A stretch of 64,000 nucleotides of DNA from Tabrizicola fusiformis (GCF_013328815.1 NZ_JABUHN010000003.1:404864-468863); one strand, 5' to 3'. Numbered from the stretch's first letter, positions 25,421 to 34,731 are shown. The notes: a model not told the origin generated them from the sequence alone. A program made the numbers and translations.

Positions 25421-26113
25421 TCAGGCTTTGCGCAGCATGATCGCGCGCGATTGCGAGGCGAATTCGCGGCGGATCAGGATGGCGGTGGTCGCCAGCGTGG
25501 CCCCGATCAGCCCCCATGGCCCCAGAAGCCAGCCCAGCCCGCCCAGCGCGAAATAGATCGAGCGCAGGCCGCGGTTGAAGCTTTTGGCGGCATGGATGTT
25601 CACCTCCCCCGCCTGTTCGGCCCGGTGATAGGCTTGCGGGTCGGCCGGATCGTTGGGCACCGAGGCCATCAGGATCGCGCAATAGCCGAACAGCCGGTGC
25701 GCCCAGATGAACTTCAACAGCGCATTGGCGAGCAGGCCCACCACCAGCAAGCCGCGCATTTGCAGGCCCGACGGCTCGGTCGGCAGGGTCAGGTCGCGCG
25801 CAAGGCCCAGCACCGGCGCGGGATTGCCGATCAGCGCCACCCCGCCGCCAATGGCGATCATCGAGGCCGAGGCGAAGAACGCCGTGCTTTGCCGCAGGTT
25901 GTCGATCATCGTCGCGTCAAAGATGCGGGGCTGGCGCGTCACGAACTGGCGCATCCAGTCATGGCGATAGCTTTGCATGATCAGGCTGACCGAGGGGCGG
26001 CTGGCGGGTGGATGCTCGATCAACCGGCCCACGATCAGCCATGCCGCCAACAGCGTCGCCAGGGCGATCAGGTCAAGGGGTGACAGCGGGCCAAGATGGA
26101 TCAGGTCGGGCAT
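25421..26113 (-). CDS. DUF599 family membrane protein
   Basis: 230 residues with four to five membrane helices: SPLDLIALATLLAAWLIVGRLIE, ASMIAIGGGVALIG, LLVVGLLANALLKFIWAHRLFGY and LGGLGWLLGPWGLIGATLATTAIL. The segment RPSVSLIMQSYRHDWMRQ and the internal MIDNLRQSTAFFAS are typical of DUF599. A TTG at 26119 would add two residues; the ATG at 26113 is preferred. Function unknown. The 119 bases upstream separate it from the divergent glc operon. Confidence 0.85.
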   Translation of the reverse strand: MPDLIHLGPLSPLDLIALATLLAAWLIVGRLIEHPPASRPSVSLIMQSYRHDWMRQFVTRQPRIFDATMIDNLRQSTAFFASASMIAIGGGVALIGNPAPVLGLARDLTLPTEPSGLQMRGLLVVGLLANALLKFIWAHRLFGYCAILMASVPNDPADPQAYHRAEQAGEVNIHAAKSFNRGLRSIYFALGGLGWLLGPWGLIGATLATTAILIRREFASQSRAIMLRKA

Positions 26114-26232
26114 AGCCAAGGCTAGGCCAGCGCCCGGCGCGGGAAAAGCCGGAAAACGCAGCGGGGCGCGGGAAAGACTTGCCTGAATGGCGAAATTGGT
26201 TATATTTTCTTACCAGAACAGGGAGGTTCGCC

Positions 26233-27666
26233 ATGGAAATGCCTCTGCCCGATCCGTCGGTGCTGTCGCGCCGCGCGGCGATTGTCGCCGGGCTGCGGGC
26301 GATCCTGCCCGGCGATGCCGTGATCGACGATCCGGCCGAAACCCGCGCCTATGAATGCGACGGGCTGGCCGCCTATCGCTGTGCGCCGCTGGCCGCCGTG
26401 CTGCCGCGGACCACGGGCGAAGTCGCGGCGGTTCTGGCCTTTTGCCATCGCCAAGGCGTGCCGGTGGTGCCGCGCGGGGCGGGCACCTCGCTTTCAGGTG
26501 GAGCGATGCCAACGGCGGATTGCGTGATCCTTGGTGTGGCGCGGATGAATGCCGTGCTGGAAACCGATTACGACAACCGCTTTATCCGCGTGCAGTCGGG
26601 CCGCACCAATCTGTCGGTGACCGGCGCGGTCGAGGCGGAGGGGTTCTTTTACGCCCCCGATCCGTCCAGCCAGTTGGCCTGCGCCATTGCGGGCAATGTG
26701 GCGATGAATTCGGGCGGGGCGCATTGCCTGAAATACGGGGTGACGACGAACAACCTCTTGGGCGTGACGCTGGTGCAGATGGATGGCACGGTGGTCGAAT
26801 TGGGCGGGCCTTGGGCGGAAACCGCCGGGCTGGACCTGCTGGGCGTGGTCTGCGGGTCCGAGGGGCAGTTGGGCGTGGTGACCGAGGCCACGCTGCGCAT
26901 CCTGCCCAAGCCCGAAGGGGCAAGGCCGGTGCTGGTCGGCTATGCCTCGAACGCCGTCGCGGGCGAATGTGTATCGGACATCATCAAGGCGGGCATCCTG
27001 CCGGTGGCCATTGAATTCATGGACCGCCCCTGCATCCGCGCCTGCGAAGCCTTTGCCAAGGCGGGCTACCCGGATTGCGAGGCGCTGTTGATCATCGAGG
27101 TCGAAGGCAGCCCGGCGGAAATCGACGAGCAACTGACCCGGATCAAGGCCATCGCGCTGCGCCACAACCCGGTGGAGCTGCGCGAGGCGGCGGATGAAGA
27201 GCAGGCCCGGCGCATCTGGCTGGGCCGCAAATCGGCCTTTGGCGCCATGGGGCAGATCAATGATTACATGTGTCTGGACGGCACGATCCCGGTCTCGGCC
27301 CTGCCGCATGTGCTGCGCCGCATTGGCGAGATGAGTGCGGAATTCGGCCTTGAGGTCGGCAATGTCTTTCACGCGGGCGATGGCAACATGCATCCGCTGA
27401 TCCTGTTCGATGCCAACAAGCCCGGCGATCTGGAACGGTGCGAGGCTTTTGGCGCGGAAATCCTCAAGCTTTGCGTCGAGGTCGGCGGCTGTCTGACGGG
27501 GGAGCATGGTGTGGGCATCGAGAAGCGCGACCTGATGGGCGTGCAGTTCGAGGCGGCGGATATGGAGGCGCAGATGGCGGTGAAGGATGTGTTCGATCCG
27601 CGCTGGCTCTTGAACCCGGCCAAGGTATTTCCGCTGGAGATCAGCGCCGGGCGGCGCGCCGGTTGA
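26233..27666 (+). CDS. glcD: Glycolate oxidase FAD subunit GlcD
   Basis: 477 residues of the VAO/FAD-linked oxidase family. The PP-loop region VVPRGAGTSLSGGAMP, the FAD-binding GNVAMNSGGAHCLKYGVTTNN and GVVCGSEGQLGVVTEATLRI, and the C-terminal HAGDGNMHPLI and GGCLTGEHGVGIEKR active-site strands are all intact. With GlcE and GlcF it oxidises glycolate to glyoxylate and feeds electrons to the quinone pool. Start at 26233 after GGGAGGTTCGCC; an upstream in-frame ATG (26179) is less well placed. First gene of the glcDEF operon; no glcC-type regulator is adjacent. Confidence 0.93.
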   Translation: MEMPLPDPSVLSRRAAIVAGLRAILPGDAVIDDPAETRAYECDGLAAYRCAPLAAVLPRTTGEVAAVLAFCHRQGVPVVPRGAGTSLSGGAMPTADCVILGVARMNAVLETDYDNRFIRVQSGRTNLSVTGAVEAEGFFYAPDPSSQLACAIAGNVAMNSGGAHCLKYGVTTNNLLGVTLVQMDGTVVELGGPWAETAGLDLLGVVCGSEGQLGVVTEATLRILPKPEGARPVLVGYASNAVAGECVSDIIKAGILPVAIEFMDRPCIRACEAFAKAGYPDCEALLIIEVEGSPAEIDEQLTRIKAIALRHNPVELREAADEEQARRIWLGRKSAFGAMGQINDYMCLDGTIPVSALPHVLRRIGEMSAEFGLEVGNVFHAGDGNMHPLILFDANKPGDLERCEAFGAEILKLCVEVGGCLTGEHGVGIEKRDLMGVQFEAADMEAQMAVKDVFDPRWLLNPAKVFPLEISAGRRAG

Positions 27667-27673
27667 GAGCGCA

Positions 27674-27726
27674 GGGGGCCGTCTGCCCCCGGACCCCCGA
27701 GGATATTTGGGAACAGATGAAAGGGC
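27674..27726 (+). repeat. Dispersed repeat copy A, embedding the glcE leader
   Basis: A GGGGGC-5-GCCCCC hairpin is followed by GGACCCCCGAGGATATTTG and a tail with AGATGAAAGG. It is almost identical to the inverted copy at 53588-53637 and occupies the whole glcD-glcE gap. The ATG at 27717 inside it is an alternative glcE start, and its AAAGGG serves as the likely Shine-Dalgarno for the start at 27732. Confidence 0.65.
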
Positions 27727-27731
27727 AGCAG

Positions 27732-28820
27732 ATGCGGCCTGCCAGCGAGGCGGAACTGAGTGAGACGATCCGGGGGGCGGGCGGCCCCTTGCGCGTGGTC
27801 GGCGGCGGCACGCGGGGGCCGGGCAATCTGCCGGGTGTGGCGCTGGAAACCGGCGGTCTGGCGGGAGTGCGGCTTTATGAACCCGGCGCGCTGACGCTGG
27901 TGGCGGGGGCGGGCACGCCTTTGGCCGAGGTCGAGGCGCTTCTGGCGGGGGAGCGGCAGCGGCTGGCCTTTGAGGTGCCGGATCTGCGCCAGCTTCTGGG
28001 GCGCGAAGGGGTCTCGACGCTGGGCGGGGTGGCGGCGGCCAATGCCGGCGGGCCGCGTCGGGTGCAGGCGGGGGCGGCCCGCGACAGCCTAATCGGGCTG
28101 CGCTTTGTCGATGGCGCGGGCCATGTGGTGAAGAACGGCGGGCGGGTGATGAAGAATGTCACCGGCTATGATCTGGTCAAGCTTCTGGCGGGCAGCCATG
28201 GCACGCTGGGCGTGATCACCGAGGTCAGCCTGAAATTGCAGGCGATGCCCGAGGCCGAGACCACGTTGATCGCCGAAGGGCTGGATGATGCCACGGCGCT
28301 GACGCGGCTGCGGGCGGCGCTTGGCACGCCCTATGACGTGTCAGGCGCGGCGCATATCGGCGGGCGGACGCTGTTGCGGATCGAGGGGCTGGAAGGCTCG
28401 GTCGCCTATCGCGCCGGGGCGTTGCGCTCGGTTTTGGGCGGCGATTGGGTGCTGGCGAGCAGAGCGGAAAGTGCCGCGCTCTGGCGGCAGGTGCGCGATG
28501 TGGCACCCTTTGCCGGGGCCGCGGGGGCCATCTGGCGGCTGGTGGTGCGGCCTTCGGCGGCGGCAGGGATTGTCGCGGCCCTGCCGGGGGCGCGGGCGGT
28601 CTATGACTGGGGCGGCGGGTTGATCTGGCTGCTCACGGAGGCCCGGGCCGATGTGCGGGCGGCGGTGGCGGGCCATGGCCATGCCATGCTGATCCGCCCG
28701 CTGCCGGGCATGACGGTGCCGGTCTTTCCGGCCGAGGCGCCTGCCGTGGCGGCCTTGTCACGCGGTTTGCGGGCGAAATTCGACCCGCGCGGCATTCTGA
28801 ATGCGGGGGTCATGGGCTGA
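27732..28820 (+). CDS. glcE: Glycolate oxidase FAD-binding subunit GlcE
   Basis: 362 residues. Shorter FAD-binding paralogue of GlcD: SEAELSETIRGAGGPLRVVGGGTRGPGN, the ISTL-like GVSTLGGVAAANAGGPRR, RDSLIGLRFVDGAGHVVKNGGRVMKNVTGYDLVKLLAGSHG split over two FAD-contact strands, and LGVITEVSLKL. Second subunit of the membrane-associated glycolate oxidase. Start at 27732 follows AAAGGGCAGCAG; an ATG at 27717 inside the dispersed repeat would add five residues. The stop overlaps glcF by one base. Confidence 0.9.
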   Translation: MRPASEAELSETIRGAGGPLRVVGGGTRGPGNLPGVALETGGLAGVRLYEPGALTLVAGAGTPLAEVEALLAGERQRLAFEVPDLRQLLGREGVSTLGGVAAANAGGPRRVQAGAARDSLIGLRFVDGAGHVVKNGGRVMKNVTGYDLVKLLAGSHGTLGVITEVSLKLQAMPEAETTLIAEGLDDATALTRLRAALGTPYDVSGAAHIGGRTLLRIEGLEGSVAYRAGALRSVLGGDWVLASRAESAALWRQVRDVAPFAGAAGAIWRLVVRPSAAAGIVAALPGARAVYDWGGGLIWLLTEARADVRAAVAGHGHAMLIRPLPGMTVPVFPAEAPAVAALSRGLRAKFDPRGILNAGVMG

Positions 28821-30091
28821 TGCAGACCAATTTCACCGAGGCCCAACTGGCCGAGCCGGGCATTGCGCGGGCCAATGACATTCTGCGCGCCTGCGTGCAT
28901 TGCGGCTTCTGCACCGCGACCTGCCCGACCTATCAGGTTCTGGGCGATGAACTCGACAGCCCGCGGGGCCGCATCTACCTGATCAAGGACATGCTGGAGC
29001 AGGGCCGGCCTGCCGATGAAAAGACCGTCAAGCACATTGACCGCTGCCTGTCCTGCCTTGCCTGCATGACGACCTGCCCTTCAGGCGTGCATTACATGCA
29101 TTTGATCGACCACGCCCGCGCGCATGTGGAAAAGACCTACCGCCGCCCGCTCTCGGACCGGCTGCTGCGCTGGGTGCTGGCGCGGGTGATCCCCTATCCG
29201 GGCCGCTTCCGGCTGGCGCTCTTGGGGGCGAAGATGGCGCGGCCTTTTGCCCGGCTTTTGCCTGATGCCCGGTTGCGGGCCATGGTGGCGATGGCGCCCA
29301 AGGTGGTGCCGCCGGTCAGCCGCAATGACGATCCGCAGGTCTTTCCGGCCAAGGCCGAGCGGCGGATGCGAGTGGCGCTGATGACGGGTTGCGCGCAGAA
29401 GGCGCTGAACACCGATATCAACGATGCCACGATCCGCCTGTTGCGCCGTCTGGGCTGCGAGGTGGTGATCCCCAAGGCGATGGGCTGCTGCGGCGCGCTG
29501 ACCCATCACATGGGCCGCGAGGATGAGGCGCATGGCTTTGCCGCCGCCAATATCGCCGCCTTCATGGCCGAGAAACGCGCGGGCGGGCTTGATGCCATCG
29601 TCATCAACACCTCGGGTTGCGGCACCACGGTCAAAGATTACGGCCATATGCTGGGCACGGCAGAGGCGGCCGAAGTGGCGGCGCTGGCGATGGATGTCAG
29701 CGAGCTTCTGGTGAAGCTGGGCCTGCCGGAAGGGGCGCCCAAGGGGCTGCGGGTGGCCTATCACGCCGCCTGTTCGCTGCAACACGGCCAACAGGTGAAG
29801 ACCGCGCCGAAGGATTTGCTGAAACGGGCAGGATTTACCGTGGTGGAGCCTGCCGACAGCCATCTGTGTTGCGGTTCGGCGGGCACCTACAACCTGTTGC
29901 AGCCCGAGATTTCGGCGGAACTCAAGCGGCGCAAGGTGGCCACGCTGGAGGCGAAGACGCCCGACGTGATCGCAGCGGGCAATATCGGCTGCATGATGCA
30001 GATCGGCTCGGGCACCGGCATTCCGGTGGTGCATACGGTAGAGCTGCTGGATTGGGCCATGGGCGGGCCAAGGCCGCGTGCCTTGCCCTGA
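28820..30091 (+). CDS. glcF: Glycolate oxidase iron-sulfur subunit GlcF
   Basis: 423 residues. Two 4Fe-4S motifs near the N-terminus (CVHCGFCTATCP and CLSCLACMTTCPSG) and two C-terminal CCG domains (GCCGALTHHMG and LCCGSAGTYNLLQPEIS) match GlcF/LutA-type electron-transfer subunits. It receives electrons from GlcD/GlcE at the cytosolic face of the membrane. It starts inside the glcE stop (TGATG), so the three genes are translationally coupled. No terminator with a U-tract follows. Confidence 0.93.
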   Translation: MQTNFTEAQLAEPGIARANDILRACVHCGFCTATCPTYQVLGDELDSPRGRIYLIKDMLEQGRPADEKTVKHIDRCLSCLACMTTCPSGVHYMHLIDHARAHVEKTYRRPLSDRLLRWVLARVIPYPGRFRLALLGAKMARPFARLLPDARLRAMVAMAPKVVPPVSRNDDPQVFPAKAERRMRVALMTGCAQKALNTDINDATIRLLRRLGCEVVIPKAMGCCGALTHHMGREDEAHGFAAANIAAFMAEKRAGGLDAIVINTSGCGTTVKDYGHMLGTAEAAEVAALAMDVSELLVKLGLPEGAPKGLRVAYHAACSLQHGQQVKTAPKDLLKRAGFTVVEPADSHLCCGSAGTYNLLQPEISAELKRRKVATLEAKTPDVIAAGNIGCMMQIGSGTGIPVVHTVELLDWAMGGPRPRALP

Positions 30092-30156
30092 CACCGGGAT
30101 TGCCACGTTTTTGCCGCATTCCGGGTCTAGCCCGGACCTCTGAATTCGGAGGACCG

Positions 30157-30942
30157 ATGCGGCGATTGCCCGTCTTGCTTGCGGCCCTTGTGGCCTTTCC
30201 TGCCCTTGTCGAGGGTCGGGGGCTTGTCAGTCTGCAGACCGGCGACGACCAGCGCGGCTGGGAGGCGGTGGGGCGGCTGGAGCTGGGCAGCCGGGGCTTT
30301 TGCACCGGCACGCTGATTGCCGATGATCTGGTGCTGACCGCCGCGCATTGCCTGTTCGACAAGGCGACGGGTGCGCGCCACGACATCGGCGATATCGAAT
30401 TCCGGCTGGGCCTGCGCAATGGCCGCGCCGAAGCCTATCGCGGGGTCAAGGCGGCGGCGGTGCATCCCGATTACGTCTATGCCGGGGTCGATAACCTTGA
30501 CCGGGTGGCCTATGACCTTGCGCTTTTGCAACTGGATCAGCCGGTGCGCCTGCCGCAGGTCCATCCCTTTGCCACCGGCGCACAGCCCCGGACCGGCGAT
30601 ACGGTTGGCGTGGTCTCCTATGCGCAGGACCGGGCCGAAGTGCCCGCGCTGGAACCCGATTGCGGCGTGCTGGACAAGGGGCCGGATATTCTGGTGCTGT
30701 CTTGCGATGTCGATTTCGGCTCCTCGGGTGCGCCGGTGTTTCATGTGGGGCCAGACGGGCGGGCGGTGGTCGTTTCGGTCATTTCCGCCAAGGCCGAGGT
30801 CGAGGGCCGCAAGGTCGCGCTTGGCACCGCGCTGGACAGCGGGCTGACGCTGCTCAAGGCCGAGTTGGGGCTGGATGCGCCGGGCAAGGTGCGGCTTCTG
30901 TCGGCGGGCGGCAGCGGCGGGGCCAAGTTCATCAAGCCGTGA
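30157..30942 (+). CDS. Secreted trypsin-like serine protease
   Basis: 261 residues with a signal peptide (MRRLPVLLAALVAFPALVEG). Chymotrypsin-fold triad: H64 in LTAAHC, D120 in YDLALLQL and S190 in DFGSSGAPVF. The usual GDSGGP is GSSGAP, a form also seen in V8-like proteases. Cys residues (49, 65, 169, 183) could form two disulfides. GGAGGACCG precedes the ATG. The product is probably periplasmic or exported. It stands alone between glcF and the small heat-shock gene. Confidence 0.82.
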   Translation: MRRLPVLLAALVAFPALVEGRGLVSLQTGDDQRGWEAVGRLELGSRGFCTGTLIADDLVLTAAHCLFDKATGARHDIGDIEFRLGLRNGRAEAYRGVKAAAVHPDYVYAGVDNLDRVAYDLALLQLDQPVRLPQVHPFATGAQPRTGDTVGVVSYAQDRAEVPALEPDCGVLDKGPDILVLSCDVDFGSSGAPVFHVGPDGRAVVVSVISAKAEVEGRKVALGTALDSGLTLLKAELGLDAPGKVRLLSAGGSGGAKFIKP

Positions 30943-30960
30943 CCCCGGGCGCTATCGCCC

Positions 30961-30989
30961 CTTGAAACCGCGCAAAAGCCTCCCCAGAT
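30961..30989 (+). promoter_or_regulatory. Sigma-32 (RpoH)-type heat-shock promoter
   Basis: CTTGAAA (30961-30967), a 14-base spacer and CCCCAGAT (30982-30989) match the RpoH consensus CTTGAAA-N13/14-CCCCATnT with one mismatch. It is 94 bases upstream of the small heat-shock protein gene, on the same strand. Confidence 0.7.
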
Positions 30990-31083
30990 CAATCATGCTC
31001 CGGTGCCAATCCGGGCCGGGGCGCCTGAACCGCCTGCGCCCGGATGGGGCAGGCCCCTGACATCGCTTCCCAAGGAGGATGAC

Positions 31084-31560
31084 ATGCGTGGTTTCGACTT
31101 CGCTCCGCTTTACCGTGCCACCGTCGGCTTTGACCGCATCGCCGATCTGATGGACCGCGCGCTGACCGCCGATGTGGCCCAGCCCACCTATCCGCCCTAC
31201 AACATCGAAAAGACCGCCGAGGATGCCTATCGCATCTCGATTGCCGTCGCCGGTTTCACGCCCGAAGAACTCTCGGTTGAGGTGAAGGACGGCGCGCTGC
31301 ATGTCGCCGCCCGCAAGACCCCCGATCAGGCCGAGAAAGCCTATCTGCACCGCGGCATCGCCACCCGCGCGTTCGAGCGCCGCTTTGCGCTGGCCGATCA
31401 TGTCCGCGTGACGGGTGCCGCGCATGAGCATGGCATGTTGCACATCGACCTTGTGCGCGAAACGCCCGAGGCGCTGAAACCCCGCCGCATCGAGATTGGC
31501 CGCCCCGCCGCGACCGAACCGAAACAGGTTGAGGCCAAGGCACTGGAAGCGACCGTCTGA
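31084..31560 (+). CDS. Small heat-shock protein, Hsp20/IbpA family
   Basis: 158 residues. IbpA-like N-terminus (FAPLYRATVGFDRIADLMD), YPPYNIEKTAEDAYRISIAVAGF opening the alpha-crystallin domain, the strand pair ELSVEVKDGALHVAARK, AFERRFALADHVRV and a C-terminal extension ending in KALEATV; the usual I-x-I anchor appears as RIEIG. It is an ATP-independent holdase for unfolding proteins in the cytosol. AAGGAGGATGAC precedes the ATG at 31084. It is single-gene, with an RpoH-type promoter upstream and a strong terminator 21 bases after the stop. Confidence 0.92.
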   Translation: MRGFDFAPLYRATVGFDRIADLMDRALTADVAQPTYPPYNIEKTAEDAYRISIAVAGFTPEELSVEVKDGALHVAARKTPDQAEKAYLHRGIATRAFERRFALADHVRVTGAAHEHGMLHIDLVRETPEALKPRRIEIGRPAATEPKQVEAKALEATV

Positions 31561-31581
31561 GCCCTCTTCCCCGCAAAACCG

Positions 31582-31613
31582 AAGGCCCGCCCCCGAATCG
31601 GGGCGGGCCTTTT
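31582..31613 (+). terminator. Rho-independent terminator of the hsp20 gene
   Basis: A perfect 12-bp stem, AAGGCCCGCCCC pairing with GGGGCGGGCCTT around loop CGAATC, runs into TTTT. It starts 21 bases after the hsp20 stop. Confidence 0.9.
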
Positions 31614-31644
31614 CCTGTCGGAACTGCGGGAGCGGCGGCCCGGG

Positions 31645-32070
31645 TCAGCCTGGAACCGGCACCAGCCCGTGCCGCGCCATCACCTCGCCGACGCGCGCGG
31701 GGTCGGGCGGGCCGCCCACCGCCATCAGCGCCGCAAGGTCGCGGAAATATTCCGACCCCAAAACGCCGGGCGCGATCATCACCAGCGCACGCGCCGGGGC
31801 CTCGCTGCGGTTGATGAAGTGATGAACGGCACCGCGCGGGATAAAAAGATGCCCGCCCGGCGCAAGCTCGGTCGCGGTGCCAGAGAGGGTCCAGATCATG
31901 CTGCCCTCAAGCCCATAGACGGTTTCGTCCCAGTTGCTGTGGTAGTGCGGCGCGGGCACCTTGGCGCCGGGAGGTACGGTCAGCTCAAACAGCGCCATGC
32001 TGTCCTTGCTGTCGCTGCGGTCGATCAGGAAACGGATGGTCAGTTGGCCGATACGGATCGGGTCATGCAC
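31645..32070 (-). CDS. Cupin-domain protein
   Basis: 141 residues from a GTG at 32070, which follows GGAGGCCCAAC; no in-frame ATG lies nearby. Cupin motif 1 is seen as PAPHYHSNWDETVYGLEG (two His and a Glu metal ligands) and motif 2 as PGGHLFIPRGAVHHFIN. Single-domain cupins of this kind bind a metal and act as small dioxygenases, isomerases or sugar-binding proteins; the substrate is not evident. The gene ends 31 bases from the hsp20 terminator, convergent to it. It is downstream of the sigma/VWA pair on the same strand with a 118-base gap. Confidence 0.75.
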   Translation of the reverse strand: MHDPIRIGQLTIRFLIDRSDSKDSMALFELTVPPGAKVPAPHYHSNWDETVYGLEGSMIWTLSGTATELAPGGHLFIPRGAVHHFINRSEAPARALVMIAPGVLGSEYFRDLAALMAVGGPPDPARVGEVMARHGLVPVPG

Positions 32071-32188
32071 GTTGGGCCTCCGGTAAACTGCGAATGTGGA
32101 ATCGGGAAAATGCAGGGCAAGGCTAGCCGCGCCTCGCTGCGGCAGGCAAGGGCGGCGTTGGCCCGGCCCGCCGCCGCCCGAACCGCAG

Positions 32189-34192
32189 TCAGTGGTCAAG
32201 CGCCATGGCCAGCCGCATCAGCGTCACCGCCTCGGCGCGGTAGCCGAAGGGGTCTTCGCCCCGCGCCCCTTGGGCCAGGGCGATCATCTGCGGCCAGCCC
32301 CAGTCGCCCAGATATTTCGCGCCGCGCAACTGCTGGCCAAAGCCCGCGATGGCCACGGCAAAGCGGGCATCATCGCCGGGCGCGGCGGTTTCAGGCAGGA
32401 TCGGGGTTTCCTGTAGCGTGCTGGCCGTTTCCCCCGGCGCCACCGAGCGCAGGCGCAGAAAACCCAACTCCCCCCCGCCCGTGGCCGGTGCTGCAGCGCC
32501 ATAGCGCAGCGGATCGTTCAGCAGGGCCGGGCTGCCCGGTGCCGTCACCTCATAAATCGCGGTGACCTGCGCCCCGGCGCCGATATCGCCGGCATCCACC
32601 TTGTCATTGTTGAAATCCTCGCGCGCCAGCGCCCGGGTTTCATAGCCGATCAGCCGGTATTCCGCGACCTGCGCAGGGTTCCATTCGATCTGGATTTTCA
32701 CATTGTCGGCAATGGGATAAAGCGCGCCCGAAAGCTGATCGACCAGCACCTTGCGCGCTTCCGACAGCGTATCGATATAGGCGGCCGTGCCATTGCCGTT
32801 CTGCGCCAGCGCCTGCATCGTGGCGTCGTCCAGATTGCCCCGGCCAAAGCCCAGCACCGACAGATAGCTGCCCGAGGCGCGCTTGCCTTCGATATAGGTC
32901 TTCAGCGCGTCGGGGTCGTCAATCCCGACGTTGAAATCGCCATCGGTGGCCAGAAGGACGCGGCTGACCTCACCCTGCCCTGCCATCCCCTCGGCCACCT
33001 GATAGGCCAGCCTTATGCCCTCGGCCCCGGCGGTGGAACCGCCCGCCGCCAGTTGATCCAGCGCGGCAAGGATGGTCACCCGCTCGCCCGCCGCCGTGGG
33101 CGGCAGCACCAGCCCGGCGGACCCGGCATAGGCGACAATGGCCACCTGATCATCGGCCCGCAATTCCGGCAGCATCAGCGCCAGCGACTGTTTCAAGAGC
33201 GGCAGCTTGTTGGCGTCCTCCATGCTGCCCGACGTGTCGATCAGGAACACCAGATTCAGCGGCGGGCGTTCGGTGACCTGCGCGCCCTGAATGCCGATAT
33301 GCACCAGACGGGTGCCCGCATTCCAGGGCGTCGGCATCACCGTGACGGTGGGGCGGAATGCTTTACCCGCTTCGGGTGCCGGATAGGCATAGGGGAAGTA
33401 ATTCACCATCTCCTCGACCCGCACCGCTTGCGGATCGGGCAACACACCCGCCATCAGCGACGAGCGGACAACGGCATAAGAGGCCGTGTCCACGTCGATG
33501 GAAAAGGTCGAAACCGGCTCTTCTGCCGTCACATGCACCGGATTGACGGCGGCATTGGCGAAGGTCTCGGTGTTTTCCGGCGGCGGCAGTGGCATGTCCG
33601 GCAGGATACCACCCGCCGGAGCGGCGGCAGCGATGGCACCCGTCATGGCATCGGCCATGGCATCAGGGGCGACTTCGGCCATCGCCTGGGGTGCGGCGGC
33701 CCGCTTGGCAGCGGCCTTGGGCGCCGGGGCGGGAACGGGCTCGGGTGCCGGTTCGGACGCGAGCCGGGCAAGCGCCTCGGGCGGCGGGGCGGCATCGGTC
33801 TCTGCATCCGCAGTTTCGGCCAGAACCGGCGCCTCGGGGCGCTGGCGCGGCTTGGTCTCGGCAACCGGCGCCTGCGCGGTGGGACGTTCGCCGCGGCCCG
33901 GCAGATGGTCCGTCAGCGGCAACACAACGGCAAAGCCGATCAGCAGCGCAGCGGCAGAGGTAGAGGCGGCAAGAAGCGGTCGGGTATTGAAGGTTTTCAG
34001 CATGGCAATCACTCCGGCAATGACCCCCGCCTGTGCTGGCGGGCTGTCATTGGAACGGGCGGCTGCGGCCGATCCTTGGAGCCGGTCGAAATTTTCCATC
34101 GCCTGCGCCATGGCGCGGGCGCGCGCCTGCGGGTCGGGCGCCGGGGGGGCCTGTTTCAGCGCGGCGCGCAGGGCGTCGAAATCATCCGTCAT
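32189..34192 (-). CDS. Membrane-anchored VWA protein (YfbK-like), candidate anti-sigma factor
   Basis: 667 residues. A helical, charged cytosolic N-terminal stretch (1-70) precedes one membrane helix (about 72-93, [20 protein letters not shown]), a Pro/Ala-rich linker (95-200), a YfbK-type N-terminal domain ([18 protein letters not shown]) and a VWA domain with an intact MIDAS DTSGSM at 319-324, then the YfbK C-terminal domain (DUF3520-like, near 480-660). The start overlaps the ECF sigma gene stop by 4 bases. The topology of cytosolic N-terminus, single helix and external sensor is that of transmembrane anti-sigma factors; this role is inferred. Confidence 0.8.
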   Translation of the reverse strand: MTDDFDALRAALKQAPPAPDPQARARAMAQAMENFDRLQGSAAAARSNDSPPAQAGVIAGVIAMLKTFNTRPLLAASTSAAALLIGFAVVLPLTDHLPGRGERPTAQAPVAETKPRQRPEAPVLAETADAETDAAPPPEALARLASEPAPEPVPAPAPKAAAKRAAAPQAMAEVAPDAMADAMTGAIAAAAPAGGILPDMPLPPPENTETFANAAVNPVHVTAEEPVSTFSIDVDTASYAVVRSSLMAGVLPDPQAVRVEEMVNYFPYAYPAPEAGKAFRPTVTVMPTPWNAGTRLVHIGIQGAQVTERPPLNLVFLIDTSGSMEDANKLPLLKQSLALMLPELRADDQVAIVAYAGSAGLVLPPTAAGERVTILAALDQLAAGGSTAGAEGIRLAYQVAEGMAGQGEVSRVLLATDGDFNVGIDDPDALKTYIEGKRASGSYLSVLGFGRGNLDDATMQALAQNGNGTAAYIDTLSEARKVLVDQLSGALYPIADNVKIQIEWNPAQVAEYRLIGYETRALAREDFNNDKVDAGDIGAGAQVTAIYEVTAPGSPALLNDPLRYGAAAPATGGGELGFLRLRSVAPGETASTLQETPILPETAAPGDDARFAVAIAGFGQQLRGAKYLGDWGWPQMIALAQGARGEDPFGYRAEAVTLMRLAMALDH

Positions 34193-34731
34193 CGGGCCTC
34201 CTCGGCGGCCATCGCCTTGAGCCGTTTCTTCACATCCGACATCCGCCAGGCAATGGTGCCCTCGGACACGCCCAGCACCGCCGCAGCCTGCGCCTGTGTC
34301 AGTTCCTCGCCCAGAACCAGCGCCACGGTGTCGCGCAACTCGGGCGAAAGCCGGGTCATGGCGGCCGTCAGCCAGTCAAGCGCCTCGGCCTCTTCGGCGA
34401 TCTGGTCCTGCCGGGCGATTTCCCAATCGCCCCAGCCCGCAGCGGCACGGCTGCGCACCGCCTGACGGCGGCGCAAGTCATGGGTGGCATTGACCACCAC
34501 CCGGTAAAGCCATGTGGTAAAGCGCGCTTCTGCCCGCCAGCGTGCCAGTTTCGCCGGCAGCGCGGCGCAGATTTCCTGCGCCAGATCCTCGGCATCGGCG
34601 CGGCTGCCGGTCAGCCGGAAGGCCAGCGCGAAGATGCGGTCATAATGCCGGCCCAGCAGCACGGCAAAAGCCGCGCGGTCACCGCCCGCAGCGGCTTCGG
34701 CAAGGGTTTCGTCGGGCGTATCCATCAACAT
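34189..34731 (-). CDS. ECF RNA polymerase sigma factor
   Basis: About 180 residues from the ATG at 34731 (another at 34725). Region 2 is seen as [39 protein letters not shown] in two halves and [19 protein letters not shown]; region 4 as [44 protein letters not shown]. There is no long C-terminal extension. ECF sigma factors redirect RNA polymerase to stress genes and are usually held by a cotranscribed anti-sigma factor; the only coupled gene is the VWA protein. No autoregulatory promoter was identified. Confidence 0.9.
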   Translation of the reverse strand: MLMDTPDETLAEAAAGGDRAAFAVLLGRHYDRIFALAFRLTGSRADAEDLAQEICAALPAKLARWRAEARFTTWLYRVVVNATHDLRRRQAVRSRAAAGWGDWEIARQDQIAEEAEALDWLTAAMTRLSPELRDTVALVLGEELTQAQAAAVLGVSEGTIAWRMSDVKKRLKAMAAEEAR

